This document shows positions 8,401 through 13,871 of a DNA stretch of 13,871 nucleotides, piece by piece. A program made the translations under genes and the position numbers. Every line of letters begins with the position of its first letter. Position 1 is the first letter of the stretch. Source of the DNA: Flavobacterium psychrophilum (GTDB taxonomy: Bacteria > Bacteroidota > Bacteroidia > Flavobacteriales > Flavobacteriaceae); assembly GCA_022729635.1 (NCBI GenBank), contig DZAU01000032.1, positions 10,705-24,575 on the forward strand. Reading direction: 5' to 3'. The notes beneath the pieces were generated by a model, which had not been told where the DNA came from, ran no database searches, and was given only the letters and a program-made list of their open reading frames with translations.

Positions 8401-8768
8401 CCTAGGATTACAATGGAATTGTTTCTGTCAACCTCTGAATATTGTGAAATAATTTTTTTCAAAATCATCGAAGAAGACCAAAACAGAAATAAAATGGTAA
8501 ACGCACTCGAAAAAACCGACATCATATTTACCATCAAGGCAATATGTTTTTCGTCGAAAGCAAACATGGCAAAAAAGGCACCAATCATTTGATACAATGG
8601 CGCTCCGGGAGGATGACCTACTTCAAGTTTAGCCGCAGTGGCAATATATTCGCCACAATCCCAAAAACTCATTGTAGGTTCAACAGTGAGTGTATATGTT
8701 ATCAATGCGATTGCAAAGGCAAACCAACCCGTAATCGTATTCCATTTATTAAAATTGAATGTTGTCAT
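5496..8768 (-). CDS. GT117/DUF2723 family membrane protein (O-mannosyltransferase-like, TMEM260-related)
   Basis: This 1090-residue polytopic membrane protein belongs to DUF2723, now grouped as GT-C glycosyltransferase family 117 with animal TMEM260. The N-terminus has a first membrane helix (about 12-29), then the family signature SFWDCGEYIATAAKL with HPPGAPL (34-57). D37 or E40 in the first outer loop is the likely catalytic acid by analogy with GT-C enzymes. Several further membrane helices follow up to about residue 312. A large soluble loop (about 315-565) precedes a second group of helices, and from about 675 there is a soluble C-terminal part with the conserved DPNAILFTIGDNDTFPLWY stretch. 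The last 120 residues are helical and TPR-like. The probable role is lipid-linked sugar transfer to exported proteins, but donor and acceptor are not visible. Length is usual for the family. I find no clear TAnnTTTG motif upstream; TTTCTTTG on the minus strand near 8803-8810 is the nearest candidate. Confidence 0.92.
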   Translation of the reverse strand: MTTFNFNKWNTITGWFAFAIALITYTLTVEPTMSFWDCGEYIATAAKLEVGHPPGAPLYQMIGAFFAMFAFDEKHIALMVNMMSVFSSAFTILFLFWSSSMILKKIISQYSEVDRNNSIVILGSSFVGALAFTFSDSFWASAVEAEVYAMASLFIALLFWLGLRWEQDMDSPRGNRWLLIISLVVGLTFGVHFMALLTIPAIGFLYFFKHYKEVTIKNFIIANVVVVAILLFIFKLLLPLTMAFFGKTEVFMVNELGMPFDSGTIFVVLLLIAFFYFGLKYTHNKGYVHFNTLILCILFILIGFSTWMMLPIRANANTVINENKPSDAREVLAYYNREQYGSNPLFYGSQYTETFGGLDKDNPYLDKAPNYERDYKTGKYVIVNNYKNAEQNFDDAHKTILPRLWSGENIENYINFTNPPQFRLNPDYPYEEELPKYGIDPSQLSEEDYNKAITQLRNEVEKTVTEFRQAYAQKQIDNDGYVKFLKSYGDYLIVEKPSTADNLRFMAEYQFGYMYFRYLMWNFVGRQNDIQGRYDYQDGNWLSGIPFIDDLHLGSQQNLPSDVLNNKGRNVYYFLPFILGLIGIMYHASRDRKSFYVLLVLFLFMGIALKIYLNERPFEPRERDYALVGSFYVFAIWIGFGVYALYESLRDYIAPKIAGVTIIAVSLLAVPVLMAFQNWDDHDRSGKYTATALAKSYLNSCDPNAILFTIGDNDTFPLWYAQEIEHVRTDVKIVNTSLFMTDWYIDQMKTKTYESNPLPISFNHDEYVGDKLDYVAYIPKIDSRWDIKDFINFIKNPKSTVEMQNGQTIHFYPTNKIRIPIDKNSIIQNKVVAAKFNDSIVSYIDVDIKGNALYKNRLMMLDIVANNNWKRPIYFSPGAFADEDYLWMKNYLQLEGMIYKLVPIKTPFEKDSNPMDMGDIDADKMYSIVMKWDWGNSDGNIYHDPETRKNSISYRSVLSRLMDKLIAEGQLDKAKNVIDLAMTKMPLEKFGYYSMVEPFTRGYYEVGEAAKARQLLDKLILKYQENLNYYGTLKSSEQMEMAVDIITDIERYRSLLQVMKESGDIQFYNKNRAPFNTYIKMFSRFERERE

Positions 8769-8901
8769 ATTTTAGGTACTAAAATTTAGTTTTTTCAGGA
8801 TACAAAGAAAATGTTTTTTTATTTATGGTTGTGAGCATTAACAAAAAATTCTAAAAACTAAGAGCAAAGGAAAAAGTTTTTTGATAAAAAGGAATAAAAA
8901 T

Positions 8902-8931
8902 TTGTAGAAACTAAAATTTGTATTAAATTTG
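8902..8931 (+). promoter_or_regulatory. Promoter of the tRNA-Gln gene (-33 TTG, -7 TAAATTTG)
   Basis: TTG at 8902-8904 and TAAATTTG at 8924-8931 are separated by 19 bases. This fits the Bacteroidota housekeeping consensus (TTG, about 17-23 bases, TAnnTTTG) exactly. The tRNA 5' end follows 23 bases after the -7 element. Confidence 0.8.
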
Positions 8932-8954
8932 CACTCGCTTAACAGCAAAGGTCT

Positions 8955-9025
8955 TGGTCTATGGTGTAATGGTAACACAACTGTTTTTGGTGCAGTCTTT
9001 CAAGGTTCGAGTCCTTGTAGACCAA
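8955..9025 (+). tRNA. tRNA-Gln (anticodon UUG)
   Basis: A full cloverleaf can be drawn. The acceptor stem TGGTCTA (8955-8961) pairs with TAGACCA (9018-9024), followed by discriminator A at 9025. The D stem is GTGT/ACAC (8964-8967, 8975-8978) with loop AATGGTA. The anticodon stem ACTGT/GCAGT (8980-8984, 8992-8996) includes one U-G pair, and the loop TTTTGGT places the anticodon TTG at 8987-8989. The T stem is CAAGG/CCTTG with loop TTCGAGT. The first pair U1-A72 is typical of glutamine tRNAs. CCA is not encoded (ACG follows), so it must be added by the nucleotidyltransferase. The gene stands alone with its own promoter and terminator. Confidence 0.97.
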
Positions 9026-9027
9026 CG

Positions 9028-9063
9028 AAAAACCTCTCAAATCTTGAGAGGTTTTTTATTTTT
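9028..9063 (+). terminator. Rho-independent terminator of tRNA-Gln
   Basis: AACCTCTCAA (9031-9040) and TTGAGAGGTT (9044-9053) form a perfect 10-bp stem with a 3-base loop. It can be extended by A-U pairs on both sides and is followed by TTTTTTATTTTT. It directly follows the tRNA 3' end and should isolate the tRNA from rimP. Confidence 0.9.
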
Positions 9064-9108
9064 ACACCATTCCTCTGCCAATAATGACTCAATCTTAATC
9101 AACAATTT

Positions 9109-9136
9109 TTGATTTATAAAAAAAACACTATATTTG
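9109..9136 (+). promoter_or_regulatory. Promoter of the rimP-nusA-infB operon
   Basis: TTG at 9109-9111 and TATATTTG at 9129-9136 are separated by 17 bases and match the Bacteroidota -33/-7 consensus. Transcription should start near 9142, giving a leader of roughly 57 bases before the rimP ATG. No other TAnnTTTG element is seen before nusA or infB, so this is probably the main promoter of all three genes. Confidence 0.8.
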
Positions 9137-9165
9137 CACAGTTATTTATTAAAAAACTAGATAAT

Positions 9166-9191
9166 GAGGCACGCATAGCGTGCCTCTTTTT
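9166..9191 (+). promoter_or_regulatory. Terminator-like leader hairpin (candidate attenuator) of the rimP operon
   Basis: Arms GAGGCACGC (9166-9174) and GCGTGCCTC (9178-9186) form a perfect 9-bp stem with the loop ATA, followed by TTTTT (9187-9191). It lies between the operon promoter and the rimP start, only 7 bases before the ATG. The upstream tRNA already has its own terminator, so this element most likely acts on the operon's own transcript. It could cause premature termination or block ribosome loading. Regulation by NusA is an analogy with the E. coli nusA operon, not something shown here. Confidence 0.7.
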
Positions 9192-9198
9192 ATAAAAT

Positions 9199-9663
9199 AT
9201 GACATTTAAAGAAAAAGTAAATGACTTAGTTTTGCAAGGATTATCAGAGAAACCATCTGTTTTTCTGATAGATTTGAACATTACTGATAGCTTTAAAATT
9301 ATCGTGACTTTAGATGGAGATAACGGAGTGACTTTGCAGGATTGTATCGACATTAGTCGTTCAATTGAGAATAATTTAGACAGAGAAGAACAGGATTTTT
9401 CTTTAGAAGTAGCCTCAATAGGAGTTGGATCACCATTAAAAATGGTCAGACAATACAAAAAAAACGTAGGTAGGACATTAATAGTAAAATTAGCAACCGA
9501 AACTATTGAAGCAGAATTAGTTGAAGCTCATGATAATTTTATAATTTTGTCGTGGAAAGCTAGAGAACCAAAAAAAATTGGAAAAGGAAAAGAAACGATT
9601 CAAAAAAGACAAGAAATACTTTATACAGAAATAAAAGAAGCAATTGTTACAGTAACATTTTAA
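9199..9663 (+). CDS. rimP: Ribosome maturation factor RimP
   Basis: RimP is a cytoplasmic factor needed for maturation of the 30S ribosomal subunit. The 154-residue product has the usual two parts. The N-terminal alpha/beta domain (about 1-85) contains [18 protein letters not shown] and the family signature [15 protein letters not shown], which corresponds to the LEVSSPG..RPL stretch of other RimP proteins. A C-terminal SH3-like barrel follows (about 90-154, from [14 protein letters not shown]). The typical SPG of the signature reads SIG here. The lysine-rich segment near 125-140 fits RNA contact. It is the first gene of the operon, starts just after the leader hairpin, and ends 14 bp before nusA. 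Length and synteny both fit the family. Confidence 0.96.
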   Translation: MTFKEKVNDLVLQGLSEKPSVFLIDLNITDSFKIIVTLDGDNGVTLQDCIDISRSIENNLDREEQDFSLEVASIGVGSPLKMVRQYKKNVGRTLIVKLATETIEAELVEAHDNFIILSWKAREPKKIGKGKETIQKRQEILYTEIKEAIVTVTF

Positions 9664-9677
9664 TTTAATTAGTTGGC

Positions 9678-10931
9678 ATGGAAAATTTAGCATTAATCGA
9701 TTCATTTTCAGAGTTTAAAGACGATAAACTTATTGATCGTGTAACGCTTATGGCGATATTAGAAGATGTGTTTAGAAATGCATTGAAGAAAAAATTTGGT
9801 TCAGATGATAACTTTGATATAATCATTAACCCTGATAAGGGCGATATGGAAATCTGGAGAAGAAGAGTTATCGTTGCCGATGATGATTTAGATTTAGAAA
9901 ATGAAGAAATTACATTAACCGAAGCCAGAAAAATCGAGCCCGATTTCGAAATAGGAGAAGAAGTTTCAGAAGAAGTGAAGTTAATCGATTTAGGAAGAAG
10001 AGCAATTTTGGCTTTACGCCAAAACTTGATTTCTAAAATTCATGAGCACGACAACACTAATCTTTACAAACAATTTAAAGATTTAATAGGCGAAATTTAC
10101 ACTGCCGAAGTACACCATGTTCGTCCGAGAGTTGTAATTTTGATTGATGATGAAGGCAACGAAATCGTTTTGCCAAAAGAAAAACAAATTCCATCCGACT
10201 TTTTCCGTAAAGGAGACAACGTTCGCGGAATCATTGAAAGCGTTGAGTTGAAAGGAAACAAACCACAAATAATTATGTCCAGAACTTCAGAAAAGTTCTT
10301 GGAAAAATTATTCGAACAAGAAATTCCAGAAGTTTTCGACGGATTGATTATGGTGAAAAATGTAGTGAGAATTCCCGGTGAAAAAGCAAAAGTTGCCGTA
10401 GATTCTTATGATGATAGAATTGACCCAGTCGGAGCTTGTGTTGGGATGAAAGGCTCTCGTATTCACGGAATCGTTCGTGAATTAGGAAACGAAAACATTG
10501 ACGTTATCAATTACACCAGCAATATTCAATTGTATATCACACGAGCGCTAAGTCCTGCAAAAGTTTCTTCAATCAAGATAAATGAAGAAACCAAAAGAGC
10601 CGAAGTTTTCTTGAAATTAGAGGAAGTTTCGAAAGCAATTGGACGTGGCGGACACAATATTAAATTAGCAGGACAACTTACCGGTTATGAACTAGATGTG
10701 ATTCGTGAAGGCGACGTTGCCGGTGCTGCCGCAGATGAAGACGATGTGGAATTAACAGAGTTTTCAGATGAAATCGAAGAATGGGTAATCGAAGAATTTG
10801 CAAAAATTGGATTGGATACTGCAAAAAGTATTTTGAAACAAGATGTGAATGATTTGGTAAGAAGAACCGACCTAGAAGAGGAAACAATTCTGGATGTAAT
10901 GAGAATACTAAAAGAAGAATTTGAGGGTTAA
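9678..10931 (+). CDS. nusA: Transcription termination/antitermination factor NusA
   Basis: NusA binds RNA polymerase and nascent RNA and controls pausing, termination and antitermination. The 417-residue product shows the core order of domains. The N-terminal polymerase-binding domain is about 1-125. An S1 domain (about 130-200) begins at GEIYTAEVHHVRPR. KH1 (about 205-280) carries the hallmark DPVGACVGMKGSRI starting at D249, and KH2 has GRGGHN (322-327) with IKLAGQLTGYEL. The C-terminus is acidic (ADEDDVELTEFSDEIEEW) and ends in one helix-hairpin-helix-like segment (about 370-417). This makes it shorter than E. coli NusA (495 residues, two acidic repeats), as is usual outside the proteobacteria. 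It is co-directional with rimP (14 bp) and infB (143 bp), and may feed back on the leader hairpin upstream of rimP. Confidence 0.97.
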   Translation: MENLALIDSFSEFKDDKLIDRVTLMAILEDVFRNALKKKFGSDDNFDIIINPDKGDMEIWRRRVIVADDDLDLENEEITLTEARKIEPDFEIGEEVSEEVKLIDLGRRAILALRQNLISKIHEHDNTNLYKQFKDLIGEIYTAEVHHVRPRVVILIDDEGNEIVLPKEKQIPSDFFRKGDNVRGIIESVELKGNKPQIIMSRTSEKFLEKLFEQEIPEVFDGLIMVKNVVRIPGEKAKVAVDSYDDRIDPVGACVGMKGSRIHGIVRELGNENIDVINYTSNIQLYITRALSPAKVSSIKINEETKRAEVFLKLEEVSKAIGRGGHNIKLAGQLTGYELDVIREGDVAGAAADEDDVELTEFSDEIEEWVIEEFAKIGLDTAKSILKQDVNDLVRRTDLEEETILDVMRILKEEFEG

Positions 10932-10967
10932 TCAATTCTTAAAAAATAAATTTCAAACCTTATTTTT

Positions 10968-11050
10968 CCTCTCCTTTCGAGAGTTAGTGTGAGGAGAATA
11001 ATAAAAAATCATCCCTATTTTAATCTCTTTTAAGAGGTTTAGGTTGAGAA
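10968..11050 (+). repeat. Two degenerate copies of a short palindromic repeat between nusA and infB
   Basis: Copy 1 (10968-10997) reads CTCTCCTTTCGAGAG, then TTAGTGTGAGGAGAA. Copy 2 (11022-11050) reads ATCTCTTTTAAGAGG, then TTTAGGTTGAGAA. Both have a small inverted repeat (CTCTC/GAGAG; CTCTT/AAGAG) followed by a TTAG..TGAG tail. They fill most of the 143-bp gap. From memory the pattern resembles intergenic repeats widespread in Flavobacterium genomes. Neither copy has a long U-run, so neither looks like a good terminator, and infB is probably still co-transcribed. Confidence 0.55.
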
Positions 11051-11074
11051 AAAAAGTAATATTAAAAAGGTTTT

Positions 11075-13871
11075 ATGTCTGAAGAAAAAGTTATTAGAAT
11101 AAGTAAAGTTTTAGCAGAATTAAACATTTCTTTTGGAACAGCAGTTGATTGTTTGAAAGGGAAAGGGATTGTTATTGAAACCAATCCAAATGTTAAAATT
11201 TCAGACGACGTGTATAACGTTTTATGTAAAGAATTTGCTGGCGATAAAGGAAACAAAGCCGCTTCTACAGAGGTTAGCAAAGAAAAGCTAAAAGAAAAAG
11301 AAGCCTTGCGTTTAGAGCGTGAAAAAGAAATTGAAGAAAAACGTAAACACGATGAAGAACGTTTAAAAAGCCAAGAAGTTATCAAAGCCAGAGGCAGTAT
11401 TTCAGGGCCAGTTCACGTTGGAAACATTGACCTCAATCCAAAAAAACCTGCCGCAATTCCTGCACCGGTTGTAGAAAAAACAGAAAAGCCAATAGCAAAA
11501 ATTCCTCAGGAAAAACCACTTCAACCTATTCAAGAAAAAGTTGTTTCAGACAAAAAAGAGCCAAAGCCAACTGTCGAAATAAAAGAAACAAAAAAAGAGG
11601 TTGTAGTAGTAAAAAAAGAAACTCCCGCAGCAGAAGAAATACCTGTTGAGGAAACAATCAAAACAAAATACCAAAAATTATCCGGAGCTACATTAACAGG
11701 TCAAACCATTGATTTATCTCAATTTAATAAGCCGAAAAAGAAAAAAGAAGAGCCTAAAATCACTCCAAATAAACCAGGAACACCTAACGCACCAGGAAGC
11801 GGAGCAGGAAATGCCAATAAAAATAAACGAAAAAGAATTGCACCAAAACCTGGAATTCAGGGAGCTTCTGGTGGACCAAATCAAAATAAAATTACTCCAA
11901 ATACTGGTGGTGGATTTAATGCTAACAGAGGAGGAAAACCTGGTTTTGTAAAAGGAGGAAGACCTGCAATTGTTGCAAAAGTAGAGCCAACAGAAGAAGA
12001 AGTTAAAAATCAAATCAGAGAAACTTTAGAAAAACTGCAAGGAAAAGGCAACAAATCGAAAGCAGCTAAATATAGAAGAGATAAAAGAGATACGCACCGT
12101 CAAAAATCTGATGATGAGCAAAGAGCCATAGACGAAGGAAGCAAAACCATTAAAGTTACCGAGTTTGTAACCGTTGGAGAAATTGCCATAATGATGGATG
12201 TGCCAATTACCAAAGTGATTGGAACTTGTATGTCACTAGGAATCATGGTAACTATGAATCAGCGTTTAGATGCAGAAACACTTACCATTGTGGTCGATGA
12301 ATTTGGATACGATGTAGAATTTATCACTGTCGATATCGAAGAAGCCATTCAAGTGGTGCCAGACAAAGAAGAAGATTTAGTGTACAGAGCTCCAATTGTA
12401 ACCGTAATGGGTCACGTCGATCACGGTAAAACCTCTTTATTGGATTATATTCGTAAAGAAAATGTTATTGCAGGAGAATCTGGAGGAATAACACAACATA
12501 TTGGTGCTTACGGAGTTACTTTAGACGATGGTCAAAAAATTGCTTTCCTTGATACACCAGGTCACGAAGCATTTACCGCAATGCGTGCTCGTGGTGCTCA
12601 GGTTACTGATATTGCCATTATTGTTGTGGCTGCCGATGATGATATTATGCCACAAACCAAAGAGGCAATTTCTCATGCTCAAGCGGCAAATGTGCCTATT
12701 ATTTTTGCCATCAATAAAATTGATAAACCTAATGCCAATCCAGAAAAAATCAAGGAAAGATTAGCAGGAATGAATTTATTGGTTGAAGATTGGGGCGGAA
12801 AAATTCAATCGCACGATATTTCGGCAAAAGTGGGAACTGGAGTTAAAGAATTATTAGAAAAAGTATTGCTTGAAGCGGAACTTTTAGATTTAAAAGCGAA
12901 TCCAAATAAACCTGCTTCGGGAACAGTTGTAGAAGCATTTTTAGACAAAGGAAAAGGTTATGTTTCTACCATTTTAGTTCAGGACGGAACTTTAAAAATT
13001 GGAGATTATATGCTTGCCGGAAAACATCATGGTAAAATTAAAGCCATGCATGACGAAAGAGGAAATGTGGTGAAGATTGCCGGGCCTTCGACGCCTGTAT
13101 CTGTTTTAGGACTTGACGGAGCAGCAACTGCGGGTGATAAATTCAATGTTTTTGAAGACGAAAAAGAAGCCAAACAAATTGCTTCGAAACGTTCTCAATT
13201 AATGCGTGAACAATCAGTAAGAACACAACGTCATATTACTTTGGACGAAATTGGACGTCGAATTGCATTGGGTCAATTTAAAGAATTAAACATCATCCTT
13301 AAAGGTGACGTGGATGGTTCTGTTGAAGCCTTGTCGGATTCGTTCTCTAAATTATCTACTGACGAAATTCAAATTAATATTATTCATAAAGGTGTTGGAG
13401 CGATTACCGAAACCGACGTAATGTTGGCTTCAGCTTCTGATGCGATTATCATCGGATTTAATGTTCGTCCTGCCGGAAATGCAAGACAATTGGCCGACAA
13501 AGAAGAAATTGACATCCGTTACTACTCCATCATTTACGCCGCTATCGACGACTTGAAAGACGCAATGGAAGGTATGCTTGCTCCTGAAATGAAAGAAGAA
13601 GTACTGGGAACTGCCGAAATCAGGGAGATATTCAAAATCTCAAAAATAGGTTCTATCGCAGGTTGTATGGTTATGGATGGTAAAATTGTCCGTAATTCTA
13701 AAATCAGAATCATTAGAGATGGTGTAGTGGTCTTTACCGGAGAACTTTTGGCACTGAAACGTTTCAAAGACGATGTCAAAGAAGTGGCCAAAGGCTATGA
13801 TTGTGGTATTCAAATAAAAAATTACAACGACATCGAGGAAAGAGATATTATTGAGGCTTACCACGAAGTAG
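11075..13871 (+). CDS. infB: Translation initiation factor IF-2 (3' end cut by the window)
   Basis: IF2 is the GTPase that brings initiator fMet-tRNA to the 30S subunit and promotes subunit joining. The frame from the ATG at 11075 stays open for 932 codons to the window edge, ending in [11 protein letters not shown], so only a short C-terminal tail is probably missing. An N-terminal IF2_N helix bundle (about 5-55) is followed by a long charged linker (about 60-350) rich in Lys, Glu, Pro, Gly and Asn, with a Gly/Asn/Arg-rich patch (about 229-305). A second IF2_N-like region (about 358-420) precedes the G domain, with G1 GHVDHGKT (446-453), G3 DTPGH (493-497), G4 NKID (547-550) and G5 SAK (583-585). 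Domain 2 follows, then domain 3 (about 730-830) and the C-terminal fMet-tRNA-binding domain. The frame is absent from simple ORF lists because its stop lies outside the window. Confidence 0.97.
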   Translation, partial: MSEEKVIRISKVLAELNISFGTAVDCLKGKGIVIETNPNVKISDDVYNVLCKEFAGDKGNKAASTEVSKEKLKEKEALRLEREKEIEEKRKHDEERLKSQEVIKARGSISGPVHVGNIDLNPKKPAAIPAPVVEKTEKPIAKIPQEKPLQPIQEKVVSDKKEPKPTVEIKETKKEVVVVKKETPAAEEIPVEETIKTKYQKLSGATLTGQTIDLSQFNKPKKKKEEPKITPNKPGTPNAPGSGAGNANKNKRKRIAPKPGIQGASGGPNQNKITPNTGGGFNANRGGKPGFVKGGRPAIVAKVEPTEEEVKNQIRETLEKLQGKGNKSKAAKYRRDKRDTHRQKSDDEQRAIDEGSKTIKVTEFVTVGEIAIMMDVPITKVIGTCMSLGIMVTMNQRLDAETLTIVVDEFGYDVEFITVDIEEAIQVVPDKEEDLVYRAPIVTVMGHVDHGKTSLLDYIRKENVIAGESGGITQHIGAYGVTLDDGQKIAFLDTPGHEAFTAMRARGAQVTDIAIIVVAADDDIMPQTKEAISHAQAANVPIIFAINKIDKPNANPEKIKERLAGMNLLVEDWGGKIQSHDISAKVGTGVKELLEKVLLEAELLDLKANPNKPASGTVVEAFLDKGKGYVSTILVQDGTLKIGDYMLAGKHHGKIKAMHDERGNVVKIAGPSTPVSVLGLDGAATAGDKFNVFEDEKEAKQIASKRSQLMREQSVRTQRHITLDEIGRRIALGQFKELNIILKGDVDGSVEALSDSFSKLSTDEIQINIIHKGVGAITETDVMLASASDAIIIGFNVRPAGNARQLADKEEIDIRYYSIIYAAIDDLKDAMEGMLAPEMKEEVLGTAEIREIFKISKIGSIAGCMVMDGKIVRNSKIRIIRDGVVVFTGELLALKRFKDDVKEVAKGYDCGIQIKNYNDIEERDIIEAYHEV

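Noticed and set aside
4390..8768. A thioredoxin-like, deacetylase and GT117 gene cluster as a new envelope system
   Set aside because: The genes are on opposite strands, a terminator-like hairpin separates the GT117 and deacetylase genes, and nothing else ties them together.
8769..8901. Possible promoter for the GT117 gene in the divergent spacer
   Set aside because: No TAnnTTTG is found on the minus strand. The nearest, TTTCTTTG, has a mismatch and no convincing -33 partner.
9114..9458. Minus-strand frame of 114 codons across the rimP leader and gene
   Set aside because: It is antisense to a secure rimP and reads through the operon promoter and leader hairpin. It is a shadow frame.
11062..12764. 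Frames of about 80-107 codons on both strands within infB
   Set aside because: The continuous infB frame has all IF2 motifs. These frames are low-complexity shadows of its lysine- and glutamate-rich linker.
13534..13864. Two overlapping minus-strand frames near the right edge
   Set aside because: They are antisense to the conserved C-terminal domains of IF2 and have Ser/Thr/Ile-rich shadow composition.

Overview
The window looks like a chromosomal housekeeping segment from a flavobacterium (Bacteroidota, Flavobacteriaceae, probably Flavobacterium or a close relative). The DNA is AT-rich. Several genes are preceded by the Bacteroidota sigma-factor -7 motif TAnnTTTG, in two cases with a TTG at the -33 position. 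No Shine-Dalgarno sequences stand out. The gene set is also typical of the group: an IF2 with a long low-complexity linker, a GT117/DUF2723 membrane protein, and a short NusA.

Layout. Positions 4-2841 (minus strand) hold polA, a full three-domain DNA polymerase I. A 238-bp divergent spacer separates it from a plus-strand pair: a membrane-anchored metallophosphoesterase (3080-4315) and a small thioredoxin-fold protein with no cysteines (4390-4686). Two minus-strand genes converge on that pair: a NodB-type polysaccharide deacetylase (4724-5407) and, upstream of it, a 1090-residue GT117/DUF2723 membrane protein (5496-8768). A terminator-like hairpin lies between those two. A further divergent spacer leads to tRNA-Gln(UUG) at 8955-9025, which has its own promoter and terminator. 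Next comes the rimP-nusA-infB operon (9199 to the window end). infB runs off the right edge and probably lacks only its last few codons.

How the genes fit together. RimP, NusA and IF2 form the classic cluster for ribosome maturation, transcription elongation and translation initiation. Here it starts with a clear promoter and a short leader holding a 9-bp GC-rich hairpin followed by a U-run. This resembles an attenuator and would sit well with NusA-dependent autoregulation. The GT117 protein and the deacetylase both suggest envelope or glycan work, but the terminator between them argues against tight coupling.

I see no phage, transposase, CRISPR array, toxin-antitoxin pair or obvious new multi-gene system. 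The points worth a second look are small: the rimP leader hairpin with a four-codon ORF inside it, the cysteine-free thioredoxin, repeat-like DNA read in frame inside the deacetylase, degenerate palindromic repeats between nusA and infB, an internal twin-arginine motif in the phosphoesterase, and a possible sliding-clamp-binding peptide in the Pol I linker.
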